Shown: one piece after another, positions 1-6,455 of the stretch | Layout of the letters: each line of letters begins with the position of its first letter | Position numbering within the stretch: the first letter of the stretch is position 1 | Source: Pseudomonadota bacterium | Lineage (GTDB): Bacteria > Pseudomonadota > Alphaproteobacteria > Acetobacterales > Acetobacteraceae | Direction of reading: 5' to 3' | Assembly: GCA_021808985.1 (NCBI GenBank) | Contig: JAKBAQ010000113.1 | Location: 1 to 8,617 of the forward strand | Length of the DNA stretch: 8,617 nt | The notes under the pieces: model-generated | The model's input: only the letters and a program-made list of their open reading frames with translations | Told to the model about the DNA's origin: nothing | Database searches by the model: none | Translations under genes and position numbers: made by a program

Positions 1-947
1 AACAGCTCCGATTCCGCATGGCCCGGCTTTGCCGCCGCCAGCACCGCCGCCGCCTGCACCTGCTCAATCAACCCGCCCACCGGCGCCAGATACGCCTGCG
101 CGATCAGCGGATGCGGCGCCGCCGCCCAGCCCGCCAGCAAGGCCTTGCTGGCGGCGCGCGGCTTGCCCGCATCGCGCAGCGCCTGCGCCAAGGCCACCAC
201 CGCCGGGGCCAGTTTGGCGTCGGCCTTCACCGCCTGCTTGGCGTAGCTCAGCGCCTCGCCCTTGCCGGTGCTGGCCCGCGCCGCCGCCGTGGCCAGCGCC
301 GCCACCTCGGCGGGCACCTGCGTCAGCCGCAGCGCCGCGCGGAAATCCCCCTCCCGCAGCGCCAGCGCCAACCGCTGGGCGCGCACCCAGGCGCTGCCCG
401 GATAGCGCGCCTCCGCCGCCGCCGCATGGGTCTTGGCTTCCTCATGCTCGCCCTGCTCCAGATGCTGCCGCAACAACCCCCGATGCCCCAGAAACCCCAT
501 TTCCTCATGCCGGCTGAGCAGGTCGAACGCCGCCCGCGCCTCGGCCGCCTTGCCCGCCAGCCGCGCCGCCTCCGCGCCCAGCAGCAGCGCCAGCGGCGTG
601 TCGCCCAGCAGCTTGCGCGCCCGTCCCGCCTCGGCCCACGCCGCCTTGGCATCTCCGGCGGCCAGCGCCACCAGCCCGCGCTGTACCGCCACCTCGCCCA
701 GCTTCTGCCGCCGCCCGCCCCGCCATGCGCTAAAGCCCCCCGGCGCGCGGCGCAGCCCGCCCACCACGCGCAGCAGCACGGTAAGCAGCACGGCGATCAG
801 GAAAAGCATCAAAATCGCGGCGGGCACCGAGGTCTCCACCGTATAGCCGCCCGAGCTCGCCCGCACGCTGCCAGGCAGCCCGCCGATCCACCACGCCAGC
901 AGCAGCACAACCGCCGCTATGAGGATGAGTTTAACCGCCCGCAGCAT
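1..947 (-). CDS. hemY: HemY-family membrane/TPR protein, C-terminus beyond the window
   Basis: About 315 residues are visible; the frame runs open off base 1, so the C-terminus is missing. The N-terminus carries two hydrophobic helices (about residues 7-23 and 43-62) around a WWIGGLPG motif (19-26), the layout of the HemY N-terminal domain. From about residue 85 onward the protein is Ala/Leu-rich paired helices resembling TPR-like repeats (for example around 87-145 and 240-272), probably soluble. This family sits at the end of heme operons in proteobacteria; its biochemical role is not established. It is unrelated to the Bacillus protoporphyrinogen oxidase also named HemY. The ATG follows the stop of the mitofilin-like gene by only 4 nt, with a weak AGGG before it, so it is the distal gene of the hemC operon. 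Family assignment is by motif recognition; the function in heme synthesis is inferred from context. Confidence 0.85.
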   Translation of the reverse strand, partial: MLRAVKLILIAAVVLLLAWWIGGLPGSVRASSGGYTVETSVPAAILMLFLIAVLLTVLLRVVGGLRRAPGGFSAWRGGRRQKLGEVAVQRGLVALAAGDAKAAWAEAGRARKLLGDTPLALLLGAEAARLAGKAAEARAAFDLLSRHEEMGFLGHRGLLRQHLEQGEHEEAKTHAAAAEARYPGSAWVRAQRLALALREGDFRAALRLTQVPAEVAALATAAARASTGKGEALSYAKQAVKADAKLAPAVVALAQALRDAGKPRAASKALLAGWAAAPHPLIAQAYLAPVGGLIEQVQAAAVLAAAKPGHAESEL

Positions 948-951
948 GGCC

Positions 952-1818
952 CTAAGCCTGCCCGGCCATGGCGATCAACGCCGCGCGCGCCGCCAGCAGC
1001 GCCTTCGCCCGCGCCAGCCAGCCGCCCATCGCCTGCTGCGTCGTCTGGTCCAGCCTGTCCACCTGCGCCACCGCGCCCGCCAGGTCTCCCGCCTCCAGCA
1101 GCGCCTGCGCCTGCGCCAGCACGCCCGAGGCCGGGCTGCCGAACAGCACATGCGCGCCCTGGCGCACGGTCATGAAATTATCCAGCCGCAGCATCACCCG
1201 CGCCCAGAATCCGCCGCGCGCGCTGCCGGCGATGCTGGCGGCCTCCGCGGCGCTGGCGGCATCGGCGAAGCCAAGGCGCAGCGCCGCCTCGGTGGGCGGC
1301 GCCGTATCGGCGAACTGCGCCAGCGCCGGCGGCGCGTTGGCGATAACCCCCAGCGGCATCCCGGCATCCAGCGCCATGCGCGCGGTCTCCAGCTGGTTCA
1401 GCAGCGCAATGCGCGCGGTCAGCTTCGTCAGGTCGGTGGCGTTCACCTGCAACGTCGTCAGCGTGCCATGGTCCGCGGCCAGCTCGGCCTGCATGGCGTT
1501 CACCTGCGCGCTCAGCGTCGCGAATTTCAGCGACAGATCCGCCTGCGTCGCGATGCTCTCCGGCCCCGGCCGCGCCCGCACCGCCAGCGCCCGCAAATCC
1601 GCCACCTGCGCCTGCAGCACGGCAACCGCCGTGCCCTGCCCGGCCAGCGATTGCTGCGTTTTCCACAAATACCCCTCGCCGCCCGCCAAAATCACAAAGC
1701 CAAGCAGCAGCAACACCGGCCAGAGCGCGCGGCGCGGCTTCACCGCCGCCGGTTTCGGGGCCGCGTTCTCGGGTGCCTTCTCAGGTGCCTTCCCGGTCTC
1801 GGTTTCGGTCTCATTCAT
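952..1818 (-). CDS. Mic60/mitofilin-family inner-membrane protein (COG4223-like)
   Basis: 288 residues. A charged, Pro/Glu/Lys-rich cytoplasmic N-terminus (1-30) ends in KPRR, followed by one transmembrane helix (about 33-50). Then comes a long Ala/Leu/Gln-rich stretch (57-147) likely to form a periplasmic coiled coil, and a helical C-terminal region (about 200-288) with FWARVMLRLDNFMTVRQ and a final run of Ala-rich helices, resembling the mitofilin signature. In alphaproteobacteria this family is regarded as the bacterial counterpart of mitochondrial Mic60, which shapes cristae and contacts outer-membrane proteins, and its gene commonly lies between hemD and hemY, as here. The ATG at 1818 overlaps the hemD stop (ATGA) and no Shine-Dalgarno sequence precedes it, so translation probably depends on hemD. 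It seems shorter than Mic60 relatives I know, mainly in the coiled coil. Family call is fairly safe; a membrane-shaping role here is inference. Confidence 0.82.
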   Translation of the reverse strand: MNETETETGKAPEKAPENAAPKPAAVKPRRALWPVLLLLGFVILAGGEGYLWKTQQSLAGQGTAVAVLQAQVADLRALAVRARPGPESIATQADLSLKFATLSAQVNAMQAELAADHGTLTTLQVNATDLTKLTARIALLNQLETARMALDAGMPLGVIANAPPALAQFADTAPPTEAALRLGFADAASAAEAASIAGSARGGFWARVMLRLDNFMTVRQGAHVLFGSPASGVLAQAQALLEAGDLAGAVAQVDRLDQTTQQAMGGWLARAKALLAARAALIAMAGQA

Positions 1819-2483
1819 GATAACAACGCCATCAGATCCGCCTCGGTAGGTGCTAATGCGGCACGAATTTCGCGCCAGGGCAAGCCACCCAGCGCCGCCG
1901 CCACCGCCGGGCTCAGCGCGCAGGCGGTCATCGTCTCCGTCCCCAGCGGCTTCAGGCTGATAAACGCCCGCGCCGACTCGGCCGAATAAAACAGCGCCGC
2001 GCCAATCTCCCCGCCCGCCAGCGCCGCCCGCGCGGCCTCTGGCAGCGCCCGCGCCGCCCTGGCGGCATAAACCGCGCGCCGCGCCACCAGAATCCCCGCC
2101 GCGCGCAACCGCCGCGCCAGCGCCTGCCCGTGCCGCTCGCCCACCGCCATCACATGCAGCCCCGGCACCTGCCGCGCGCTGATCAGGCGGCACAAATCCC
2201 CCGCATCGCCGCTGGCGCTCTCCACGCGCGCAAACCCCGCCGCGCGCAATTTCCCGGCCGTGGCGTCGCCCACGCAAAACACCGGCACGTTATGCAGGGC
2301 TTCCGGCAATGCGGGCACCGCCTGGCCGCTGGTCACGATCAGCGCCGCCGGATGCTCCGGCAGCCGCGCCCGCCGCGGCGTGATGGCAAGGCACGGCGCC
2401 AGCACCGGCTCATGCCCCATGGCCACCAGCCGCGCCGCCGTGGCGCTCGCGCCCGGCTCCGGCCTGGTGACCAATATCTTCAC
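1815..2483 (-). CDS. hemD: Uroporphyrinogen-III synthase
   Basis: 222 residues, slightly shorter than E. coli HemD (about 246). The cytoplasmic enzyme closes and inverts ring D of hydroxymethylbilane to give uroporphyrinogen III, the branch point to heme, siroheme and cobalamin. HemD sequences are poorly conserved, but several hallmarks are visible: TRPEPGA at 6-12, FCVGDATAGKLRAAGF at 69-84, RRAVYAA at 135-141, LFYSAESARAF at 164-174 in the second lobe, and the closing APTEADLMALL (211-221). The start is a GTG that overlaps the hemC stop as GTGA; no in-frame ATG gives a plausible N-terminus and the ILVTRPEPG motif begins right after it. No Shine-Dalgarno sequence is visible, which fits coupling to hemC. 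The stop overlaps the start of the mitofilin-like gene by 4 nt. Position directly after hemC supports the call. Confidence 0.9.
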   Translation of the reverse strand: MKILVTRPEPGASATAARLVAMGHEPVLAPCLAITPRRARLPEHPAALIVTSGQAVPALPEALHNVPVFCVGDATAGKLRAAGFARVESASGDAGDLCRLISARQVPGLHVMAVGERHGQALARRLRAAGILVARRAVYAARAARALPEAARAALAGGEIGAALFYSAESARAFISLKPLGTETMTACALSPAVAAALGGLPWREIRAALAPTEADLMALLS

Positions 2484-3445
2484 GGCAGAAAAATATCGGA
2501 CGGGCTGTCCGCCTTCAGCTCCAACCCCAGCGCGCGGCCTATCCGCGCGGCATCGGCCACCGCCCCGGTCACGCTGCGCTTGAGCAGGAACGTCCCATCC
2601 GCCCGCGCCACCAGGCCGGTGATATGCAGCGTGGCGTCGTCTATCAGCCGCGCATACCCGCCAATCGGCGTGCGGCAGGAGCCATCCAGCGCATCCAGCA
2701 GCGCGCGCTCCGCGGTCGCCACGGCCTTTGCCTCCGGGTCTTCGATGCCCGCGAGCAGCGCCAGCAGCTCCGTATCGGCGCTGCGCACCGTAATGCCCAC
2801 AATCCCCTGGCACGCCGATGGCACCATATGCTCCGGGCTCAGCACGATGCTGGCCTTCTCCGCCAGCCCCAGGCGGCGCAGCCCGGCATAGGCCAGCAGC
2901 GTGGCGTCAAACTCGCCGCTCTCCACCTTGCCCAGCCGCGTGCCCACATTGCCGCGCAGCAGCGAGAATTCCAGATCCGGCCGCGCATGCTTCAGCTGCG
3001 CCTGCCGGCGCACCGAGGCCGAGCCCACCCGCGCGCCATGCGGCAGGGCGGCGTAGGGGTCGGCGGCATCCACCGCCGCATGGCTGGAGGGCAAAATCAG
3101 CACATCGCGCGCATCCTCGCGCTTGAGCGTGCAGGCCAGCGAGATGCCATCCGGCAAGGTCGTCTCGAGGTCCTTCAGGCTGTGGACCGCGAAATCGATC
3201 CGCCCCTCCTGCAACGACTCATGAATCTCCTTGGCGAACAGCCCCTTGCCGCCAATTTCGGCGAGCGGGCGGTGCTGCACCGCATCGCCCGTGGTAACGA
3301 TGATATGCTCCTCGAACACCTCCATGCCCCGCAGCACCGGGCAGAACTGGCGCAGCAGCGCCAGAAAGGTCGCGGTCTGGGCGCGGGCGAGCGGGGAGCC
3401 ACGGGTGCCGGCTCTAAGCGGCAGGTCCCGGCGGTGCGGTTTCAT
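2480..3445 (-). CDS. hemC: Hydroxymethylbilane synthase (porphobilinogen deaminase)
   Basis: 321 residues from the ATG at 3445 (E. coli HemC is 313). It polymerises four porphobilinogens into hydroxymethylbilane on a covalently bound dipyrromethane cofactor. Counting from this ATG: RAGTRGSPLARAQ (11-23) contributes to substrate binding; KGLFAKE (67-73) and HSLKD (88-92) include the catalytic aspartate, D92; RR at 146-147 in SVRRQAQL binds cofactor carboxylates; RGNVGTRL at 164-171; and GSCRTPIGGYA carries C257, the cofactor-attachment cysteine. All three structural domains are present. An in-frame GTG at 3466 would add seven residues. Neither start has a clear Shine-Dalgarno sequence; ATG is preferred because the added residues are not family-like and because it leaves room for the divergent promoters. 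It is first gene of the heme operon, divergent from tsaD, with its stop overlapping the hemD GTG. Confidence 0.96.
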   Translation of the reverse strand: MKPHRRDLPLRAGTRGSPLARAQTATFLALLRQFCPVLRGMEVFEEHIIVTTGDAVQHRPLAEIGGKGLFAKEIHESLQEGRIDFAVHSLKDLETTLPDGISLACTLKREDARDVLILPSSHAAVDAADPYAALPHGARVGSASVRRQAQLKHARPDLEFSLLRGNVGTRLGKVESGEFDATLLAYAGLRRLGLAEKASIVLSPEHMVPSACQGIVGITVRSADTELLALLAGIEDPEAKAVATAERALLDALDGSCRTPIGGYARLIDDATLHITGLVARADGTFLLKRSVTGAVADAARIGRALGLELKADSPSDIFLP

Positions 3446-3504
3446 GGGGGGTGTTACGGTTTTCACGAGGGTGGTCTAGAGCGTGCGCCGAGGAAAGAAA
3501 AGTA
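3446..3504. promoter_or_regulatory. Short hemC-tsaD divergent intergenic region
   Basis: Only 59 nt separate the ATG of hemC from the GTG of tsaD (38 nt if hemC starts at the GTG at 3466), so both promoters must overlap each other or lie inside the coding ends. The self-complementary TCTAGA at 3475-3480 could act as a weak -10 on either strand. The candidate -35 boxes at matching distance (TGTTAC at 3452-3457 for tsaD, ACTTTT at 3498-3503 for hemC) match consensus poorly. That promoters are here follows from the divergent layout; the exact boxes are a guess. Confidence 0.3.
3490..3497 (+). promoter_or_regulatory. Shine-Dalgarno sequence deciding the tsaD start
   Basis: GAGGAAAG lies 7 nt before the GTG at 3505 and 13 nt before the in-frame ATG at 3511. 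The distance favours the GTG, giving a protein beginning (M)AMSQIVLGIESS. The two choices differ by only two residues. Confidence 0.5.
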
Positions 3505-4542
3505 GTGGCCATGAGTCAGATTGTTTTGGGCATTGAAAGCTCCTGTGATGAAACCGCCGCCGCCGTGCTGGCGCCCGACGGGCGGATTCTCTCCGAGCTG
3601 GTGCTAAGCCAGATCGCCGACCACGCCCCCTGGGGCGGCGTGGTGCCGGAAATCGCCGCGCGCGCGCATCTGGCCGCGCTGGCGGAGCTCACGCGTGAGG
3701 CGCTGCGCCAGGCCGGCCTCGGCTATGCCGGGCTCGGCGCCATCGCCGCCACCGCCGGGCCTGGGCTCATCGGCGGGCTCCTGGTCGGCACCGGCTTCGC
3801 CAAGGGCGCCGCCATCGCGGCCGGCAAACCCTACATCGCCATCAACCATCTAGAGGCCCACGCCCTCACCGCCCGGCTGCCGGGGCTAAGCCCCACCCAG
3901 CCCCAGTTCCCCTATCTGCTGCTGCTGCTCTCCGGCGGGCACAGCCAGTGCGTGGTGGTGGAGGGCGTGGGCCGCCACCGCCAGCTCGGCACCACGCTGG
4001 ACGACGCGGTCGGCGAAGCCTTTGACAAAACCGCCAAGCTGCTCGGCCTGCCCTATCCCGGCGGCCCGGCGCTGGAGGCGCTGGCGCGCGAGGGCGACGC
4101 CACCGCCTATCCCCTGCCCCGCCCGCTGCTGCACCGCCCCGGGGCTGATTTCTCCTTCTCCGGCCTCAAAACCGCGGTGGCGCAGCTCACCGCCGCCCAG
4201 GGCCAAACCGCCGTGCCGCGCCCCCTCGCCGCCAACATCGCCGCCAGCTTCCAGGCCGCGATCACCGACATCCTGGCCGACCGCCTGCACAACGCCTTTC
4301 TCTCCCGGCCAGACATCTCAACCCTCATCATCGCCGGCGGCGTGGCCGCCAACACCGCGATTCGCACCCGGCTCGACTCTCTCTGCGCCACCCACGGCAA
4401 AACCCTCATCGCCCCGCCCCTGCGCCTGTGCACCGACAACGCGGTCATGGTCGCCTGGGCCGGGGTGGAGCGCCTGCGCGCCGGGCTCACCAGCACGCTC
4501 GACGCCCCCTGCAAACCCCGCTGGCCGCTGGAGAGCCTATGA
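3505..4542 (+). CDS. tsaD: tRNA N6-adenosine threonylcarbamoyltransferase TsaD
   Basis: 345 residues from GTG 3505, or 343 from ATG 3511 (E. coli TsaD is 337). It transfers the threonylcarbamoyl group from threonylcarbamoyl-AMP to A37 of tRNAs reading ANN codons, working in the cytoplasm with TsaB and TsaE after TsaC makes the intermediate. Visible hallmarks: LGIESSCDET (8-17) at the start of the ASKHA fold, NHLEAH (114-119) giving metal-binding H115 and H119, LLSGGHS (141-147), GEAFDKTAKLLGLPYPGGP (170-188), FSFSGLKTAV (216-225), AGGVAAN (277-283), and CTDNA (309-313) with the third metal ligand D311. The gene is complete. Its stop overlaps the rlmJ start as ATGA. It leads a plus-strand operon and diverges from hemC, a frequent alphaproteobacterial arrangement. 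Confidence 0.97.
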   Translation: MAMSQIVLGIESSCDETAAAVLAPDGRILSELVLSQIADHAPWGGVVPEIAARAHLAALAELTREALRQAGLGYAGLGAIAATAGPGLIGGLLVGTGFAKGAAIAAGKPYIAINHLEAHALTARLPGLSPTQPQFPYLLLLLSGGHSQCVVVEGVGRHRQLGTTLDDAVGEAFDKTAKLLGLPYPGGPALEALAREGDATAYPLPRPLLHRPGADFSFSGLKTAVAQLTAAQGQTAVPRPLAANIAASFQAAITDILADRLHNAFLSRPDISTLIIAGGVAANTAIRTRLDSLCATHGKTLIAPPLRLCTDNAVMVAWAGVERLRAGLTSTLDAPCKPRWPLESL

Positions 4543-5351
4543 ACTACCGCCACGCCTTCCATGCCGGCAACTTCGCTGACTGCATGAAGCACGCGCTGTT
4601 CATCCAGCTGCTGCGCGCCCTGCAGCGCAAGCCAAAACCCCTCCTGGTGCTTGACACCCACGCCGGCATCGGCCGGTACGACCTCTCAACCGGCCCCGCC
4701 GAAAAAACCGGCGAATGGCGCGCCGGCATCGGCAAAATCCTCGCCGCGCAAAACCCCGCCCTGGCGGACTATACGGCGCTCATCGCGCAACTCGGCCTCT
4801 ATCCCGGCTCCCCGGCCATCGCCGCCGCGCTGCTCCGCCCGGCTGACCGGCTGATCGCCTGCGAGCTCCACCCCGAGGACGCCGCCACACTGCGCCGCAC
4901 CTTCCACGCCACCCCCGGCGTCGCGGTGCATGAGCGTGACGGCTACGAAGCCCTGCGCGCCTTCCTGCCCCCGCCCGAAAAACGCGCCCTTATCCTGATC
5001 GACCCGCCCTTCGAGCGCCCGGACGAATTCTCCACCCTGGCCAACCACCTCATCGCCGCCCACGCCAAGTTCAAAACCGGGGTGTACGCGGTTTGGTATC
5101 CCATCAAGCACCGCGCCCCCGTGCGGGCTTTTTTTGCAACCCTGCAACATGCCGGCCTGCGCGACATCATCGCCGCCGAGCTGCTCCTGCGCCCGGCGCA
5201 AGACCCTGCCCGCCTCAACGGCTGCGGCCTGCTGGTCATCAACCCGCCCTACGGCTTTGCGCAAACCGCGCCGCCGGTATTAGATGCCCTCAAGACCATC
5301 CTGGGTGAATCCGGATGCGCCAGCGGGATTGAGAGCGTATGCGATGAATGA
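4539..5351 (+). CDS. rlmJ: 23S rRNA (adenine-2030-N6)-methyltransferase RlmJ
   Basis: 270 residues (E. coli RlmJ, formerly YhiR, is about 280). It is a cytoplasmic SAM-dependent methyltransferase acting on A2030 of 23S rRNA. The N-terminus YRHAFHAGNFADCMKH (3-18) closely follows the family's opening motif. DTHAGIGRY (39-47) is the SAM-binding loop, LYPGSP (87-92) and CELHPED (108-114) are family signatures, and DPPFE (155-159) is the catalytic [D]PP[YF] motif of N6-adenine methyltransferases, with Phe where E. coli has Tyr. GVYAVWYPIK (181-190) and LVINPPYG (232-239) complete the fold. The ATG overlaps the tsaD stop by 4 nt and is preceded by GGAG (4530-4533). The last 8 nt overlap gpsA, so the gene is locked between two housekeeping genes. 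SAM use makes it an indirect partner of ahcY, but the two are not co-transcribed. Confidence 0.93.
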   Translation: MNYRHAFHAGNFADCMKHALFIQLLRALQRKPKPLLVLDTHAGIGRYDLSTGPAEKTGEWRAGIGKILAAQNPALADYTALIAQLGLYPGSPAIAAALLRPADRLIACELHPEDAATLRRTFHATPGVAVHERDGYEALRAFLPPPEKRALILIDPPFERPDEFSTLANHLIAAHAKFKTGVYAVWYPIKHRAPVRAFFATLQHAGLRDIIAAELLLRPAQDPARLNGCGLLVINPPYGFAQTAPPVLDALKTILGESGCASGIESVCDE

Positions 5352-6294
5352 ACGGATCGCGGTAATCGGCGCCGGCGCCTGGGGCACGGCGCTGGCGGTG
5401 CTGCTGGCCCATGCGGGCAAAACCGTCACGCTCTGGGCGCGCGACGCCGAGCGCGCCGACATCATGCGCGTCACCCGCCACAACATCCGCCTGCCCAGCG
5501 CCACCCTGCCCCCGTCGCTCGGCATCACCGCGCAAATCCCGCCGGCTGATATCTATCTCGTCGCCGTGCCGATGCAGCACCTGCGCGCCATGCTGCCCCG
5601 CCTGCCGGGCGATGCGCCCCTGGTGCTGTGCTGCAAGGGGCTGGAGAGCGCCAGCCTGCTCCTGGCGCCCGAAATCGCCGCCCCCCGCCCCGCCGCCATG
5701 CTCACCGGCCCCAACTTCGCGCATGAGATCGCGGCCCTGCTGCCCGCCGCCGCCGTCCTCGCCACGGCTGACCCCGCCTTGCGGACCCGGCTGATCACCG
5801 CGCTCAAAACCGGCACGCTGCGCCTCTATGGCAGCGCCGACTCGCTGGGTGCGGCCCTTGGCGGCGCGGCGAAGAACGTCATCGCCATCGCCTCCGGCGT
5901 GGTCATGGGGGCTGGCCTCGGCGAGAACGCCCGCGCCGCGCTGATCACCCGCGGCATCGCCGAAATCTCCCGCCTCGCCGCGGCACTTGGCGGCAAGGCC
6001 GAAACCATCTCCGGCCTCTCCGGCCTGGGAGACCTGCTGCTCACCTGCACCGGCCCTGGCAGCCGCAATTTCTCGCTCGGCTTCGCGCTGGGCCGGGGCG
6101 AGCGTCTGGAAGACATTCTCGCCAGGCGCACCACCGTCACCGAGGGCATCACCACCGCCCCCGCCCTGCTCGCCCGCGCCGAAACCGCCGGGGTAGACAT
6201 GCCCATCACCGCCGCCGTCGCGCAGCTCCTGGCCGGCGCCACCATCGCCCAAACCATGGCCGCGCTCATGGGCCGCGCCCTCAGAGACGAATAA
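5344..6294 (+). CDS. gpsA: Glycerol-3-phosphate dehydrogenase [NAD(P)+]
   Basis: 316 residues, somewhat shorter than E. coli GpsA (339), mainly at the C-terminus. The cytosolic enzyme reduces dihydroxyacetone phosphate to sn-glycerol 3-phosphate, the backbone for phospholipids. The N-terminal Rossmann fold shows VIGAGAWGTALA (7-18) with the GxGxxG loop. Further hallmarks are CCKGLE (96-101), LTGPNFAHEIA (120-130), GGAAKNVIAIASGV (173-186) with the catalytic lysine K177, and SGLGDLLLTCTGPGSRN (226-242) in the helical substrate-binding domain. VTEGITTA (265-272) is also typical. The ATG at 5344 is chosen because the Rossmann motif starts four residues later; it lies inside the rlmJ end (8-nt overlap). 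A longer in-frame start at 5284 would add 20 non-conserved residues that duplicate rlmJ coding sequence and is rejected. It is the last gene of the tsaD operon, followed by a strong palindromic element. Confidence 0.96.
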   Translation: MNERIAVIGAGAWGTALAVLLAHAGKTVTLWARDAERADIMRVTRHNIRLPSATLPPSLGITAQIPPADIYLVAVPMQHLRAMLPRLPGDAPLVLCCKGLESASLLLAPEIAAPRPAAMLTGPNFAHEIAALLPAAAVLATADPALRTRLITALKTGTLRLYGSADSLGAALGGAAKNVIAIASGVVMGAGLGENARAALITRGIAEISRLAAALGGKAETISGLSGLGDLLLTCTGPGSRNFSLGFALGRGERLEDILARRTTVTEGITTAPALLARAETAGVDMPITAAVAQLLAGATIAQTMAALMGRALRDE

Positions 6295-6331
6295 ACCCCA
6301 CCCAAGGATACTTCTCAAAAGTTTTTTGGGG

Positions 6332-6361
6332 TCTGGCCCTTTTTTGCAAAAAAGGGCCAGA
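6332..6361. terminator. Perfect 30-bp palindrome, probable bidirectional terminator hairpin
   Basis: The left arm TCTGGCCCTTTTTTG is followed by its exact reverse complement, giving 15 complementary pairs about a centre at 6346/6347 with no spacer. In RNA the G-C and several A-U pairs would open to form a loop above a GGCCC/GGGCC stem. No U-tract follows immediately on either strand; the nearest are the outer-arm T runs. Termination therefore rests on position (37 nt after the gpsA stop) and stem strength. Confidence 0.6.
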
Positions 6362-6364
6362 ATC

Positions 6365-6394
6365 TTGGGGAGCTTTTCATGAAAAACTCCCCAA
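6365..6394. terminator. Near-perfect 30-bp palindrome, second hairpin of the terminator region
   Basis: Outer arms TTGGGGAG and CTCCCCAA pair perfectly. A single C-A mismatch (6373/6386) follows, then the palindromic core TTTTCATGAAAA (6374-6385). The centre at 6379/6380 is 33 bp from that of the preceding palindrome. Reading plus strand, T5 comes 12 nt later (6407-6411), beyond the outer 3' arm. It may terminate both convergent transcripts together with the first hairpin. Confidence 0.55.
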
Positions 6395-6455
6395 ACCCCG
6401 CAAAAATTTTTAATAATTTCAGTTTGCTACAAGAGAAAACGTCTAAAACAGGCGC

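Larger units (their letters stand above)
6317..6411. repeat. Composite palindromic element, three-way-junction fold, between convergent genes
   Basis: An AT-rich island inside GC-rich DNA. An outer stem can form between 6317-6332 and 6395-6410. Its pairs are AAAA/TTTT, a G-A mismatch, TTTT/AAAA, a T-C mismatch, a T-G wobble, then GGGG/CCCC and T/A. It encloses two 30-bp palindromes (6332-6361 and 6365-6394), so either strand could fold into a stem with two branch hairpins; base 6332 can pair with 6361 or 6395. The element sits between the convergent stops of gpsA (6294) and the DUF4149 gene (6456), the expected place for a bidirectional terminator. A dispersed intergenic repeat of the REP/BIME kind is equally possible but needs other copies from the same genome. 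Confidence 0.7.

Noticed and set aside
18..1989. Long plus-strand open frames (385 and 356 codons) opposite the heme operon
   Set aside because: They are Arg/Pro/Ala-rich, lack family motifs, and lie antisense to genes with clear conserved motifs. Frames without stops are expected opposite GC-rich genes with G/C third positions.
952..2813. HemD or HemC fused to the mitofilin-like protein in long open frames
   Set aside because: The long minus-strand frames extend upstream into other genes only because no stop occurs. Conserved N-termini (ILVTRPEPG for HemD; charged tail plus TM for the mitofilin-like protein) and overlapping stop/start codons show separate genes.
5284..5343. Upstream start for gpsA at 5284
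   Set aside because: It adds 20 residues before the Rossmann motif and lies wholly inside rlmJ; family N-termini begin close to the GxGxxG loop.
5290..6318. 342-codon minus-strand frame opposite gpsA
   Set aside because: Gly/Ala/Glu-rich shadow. GpsA motifs on the plus strand are unmistakable, and a coding role for the opposite strand has no support.
6295..6455. Insertion-sequence remnant or CRISPR-like repeat in the AT-rich island
   Set aside because: There are palindromes but no regularly spaced direct repeats, no transposase fragment and no target-site duplication that I can see.
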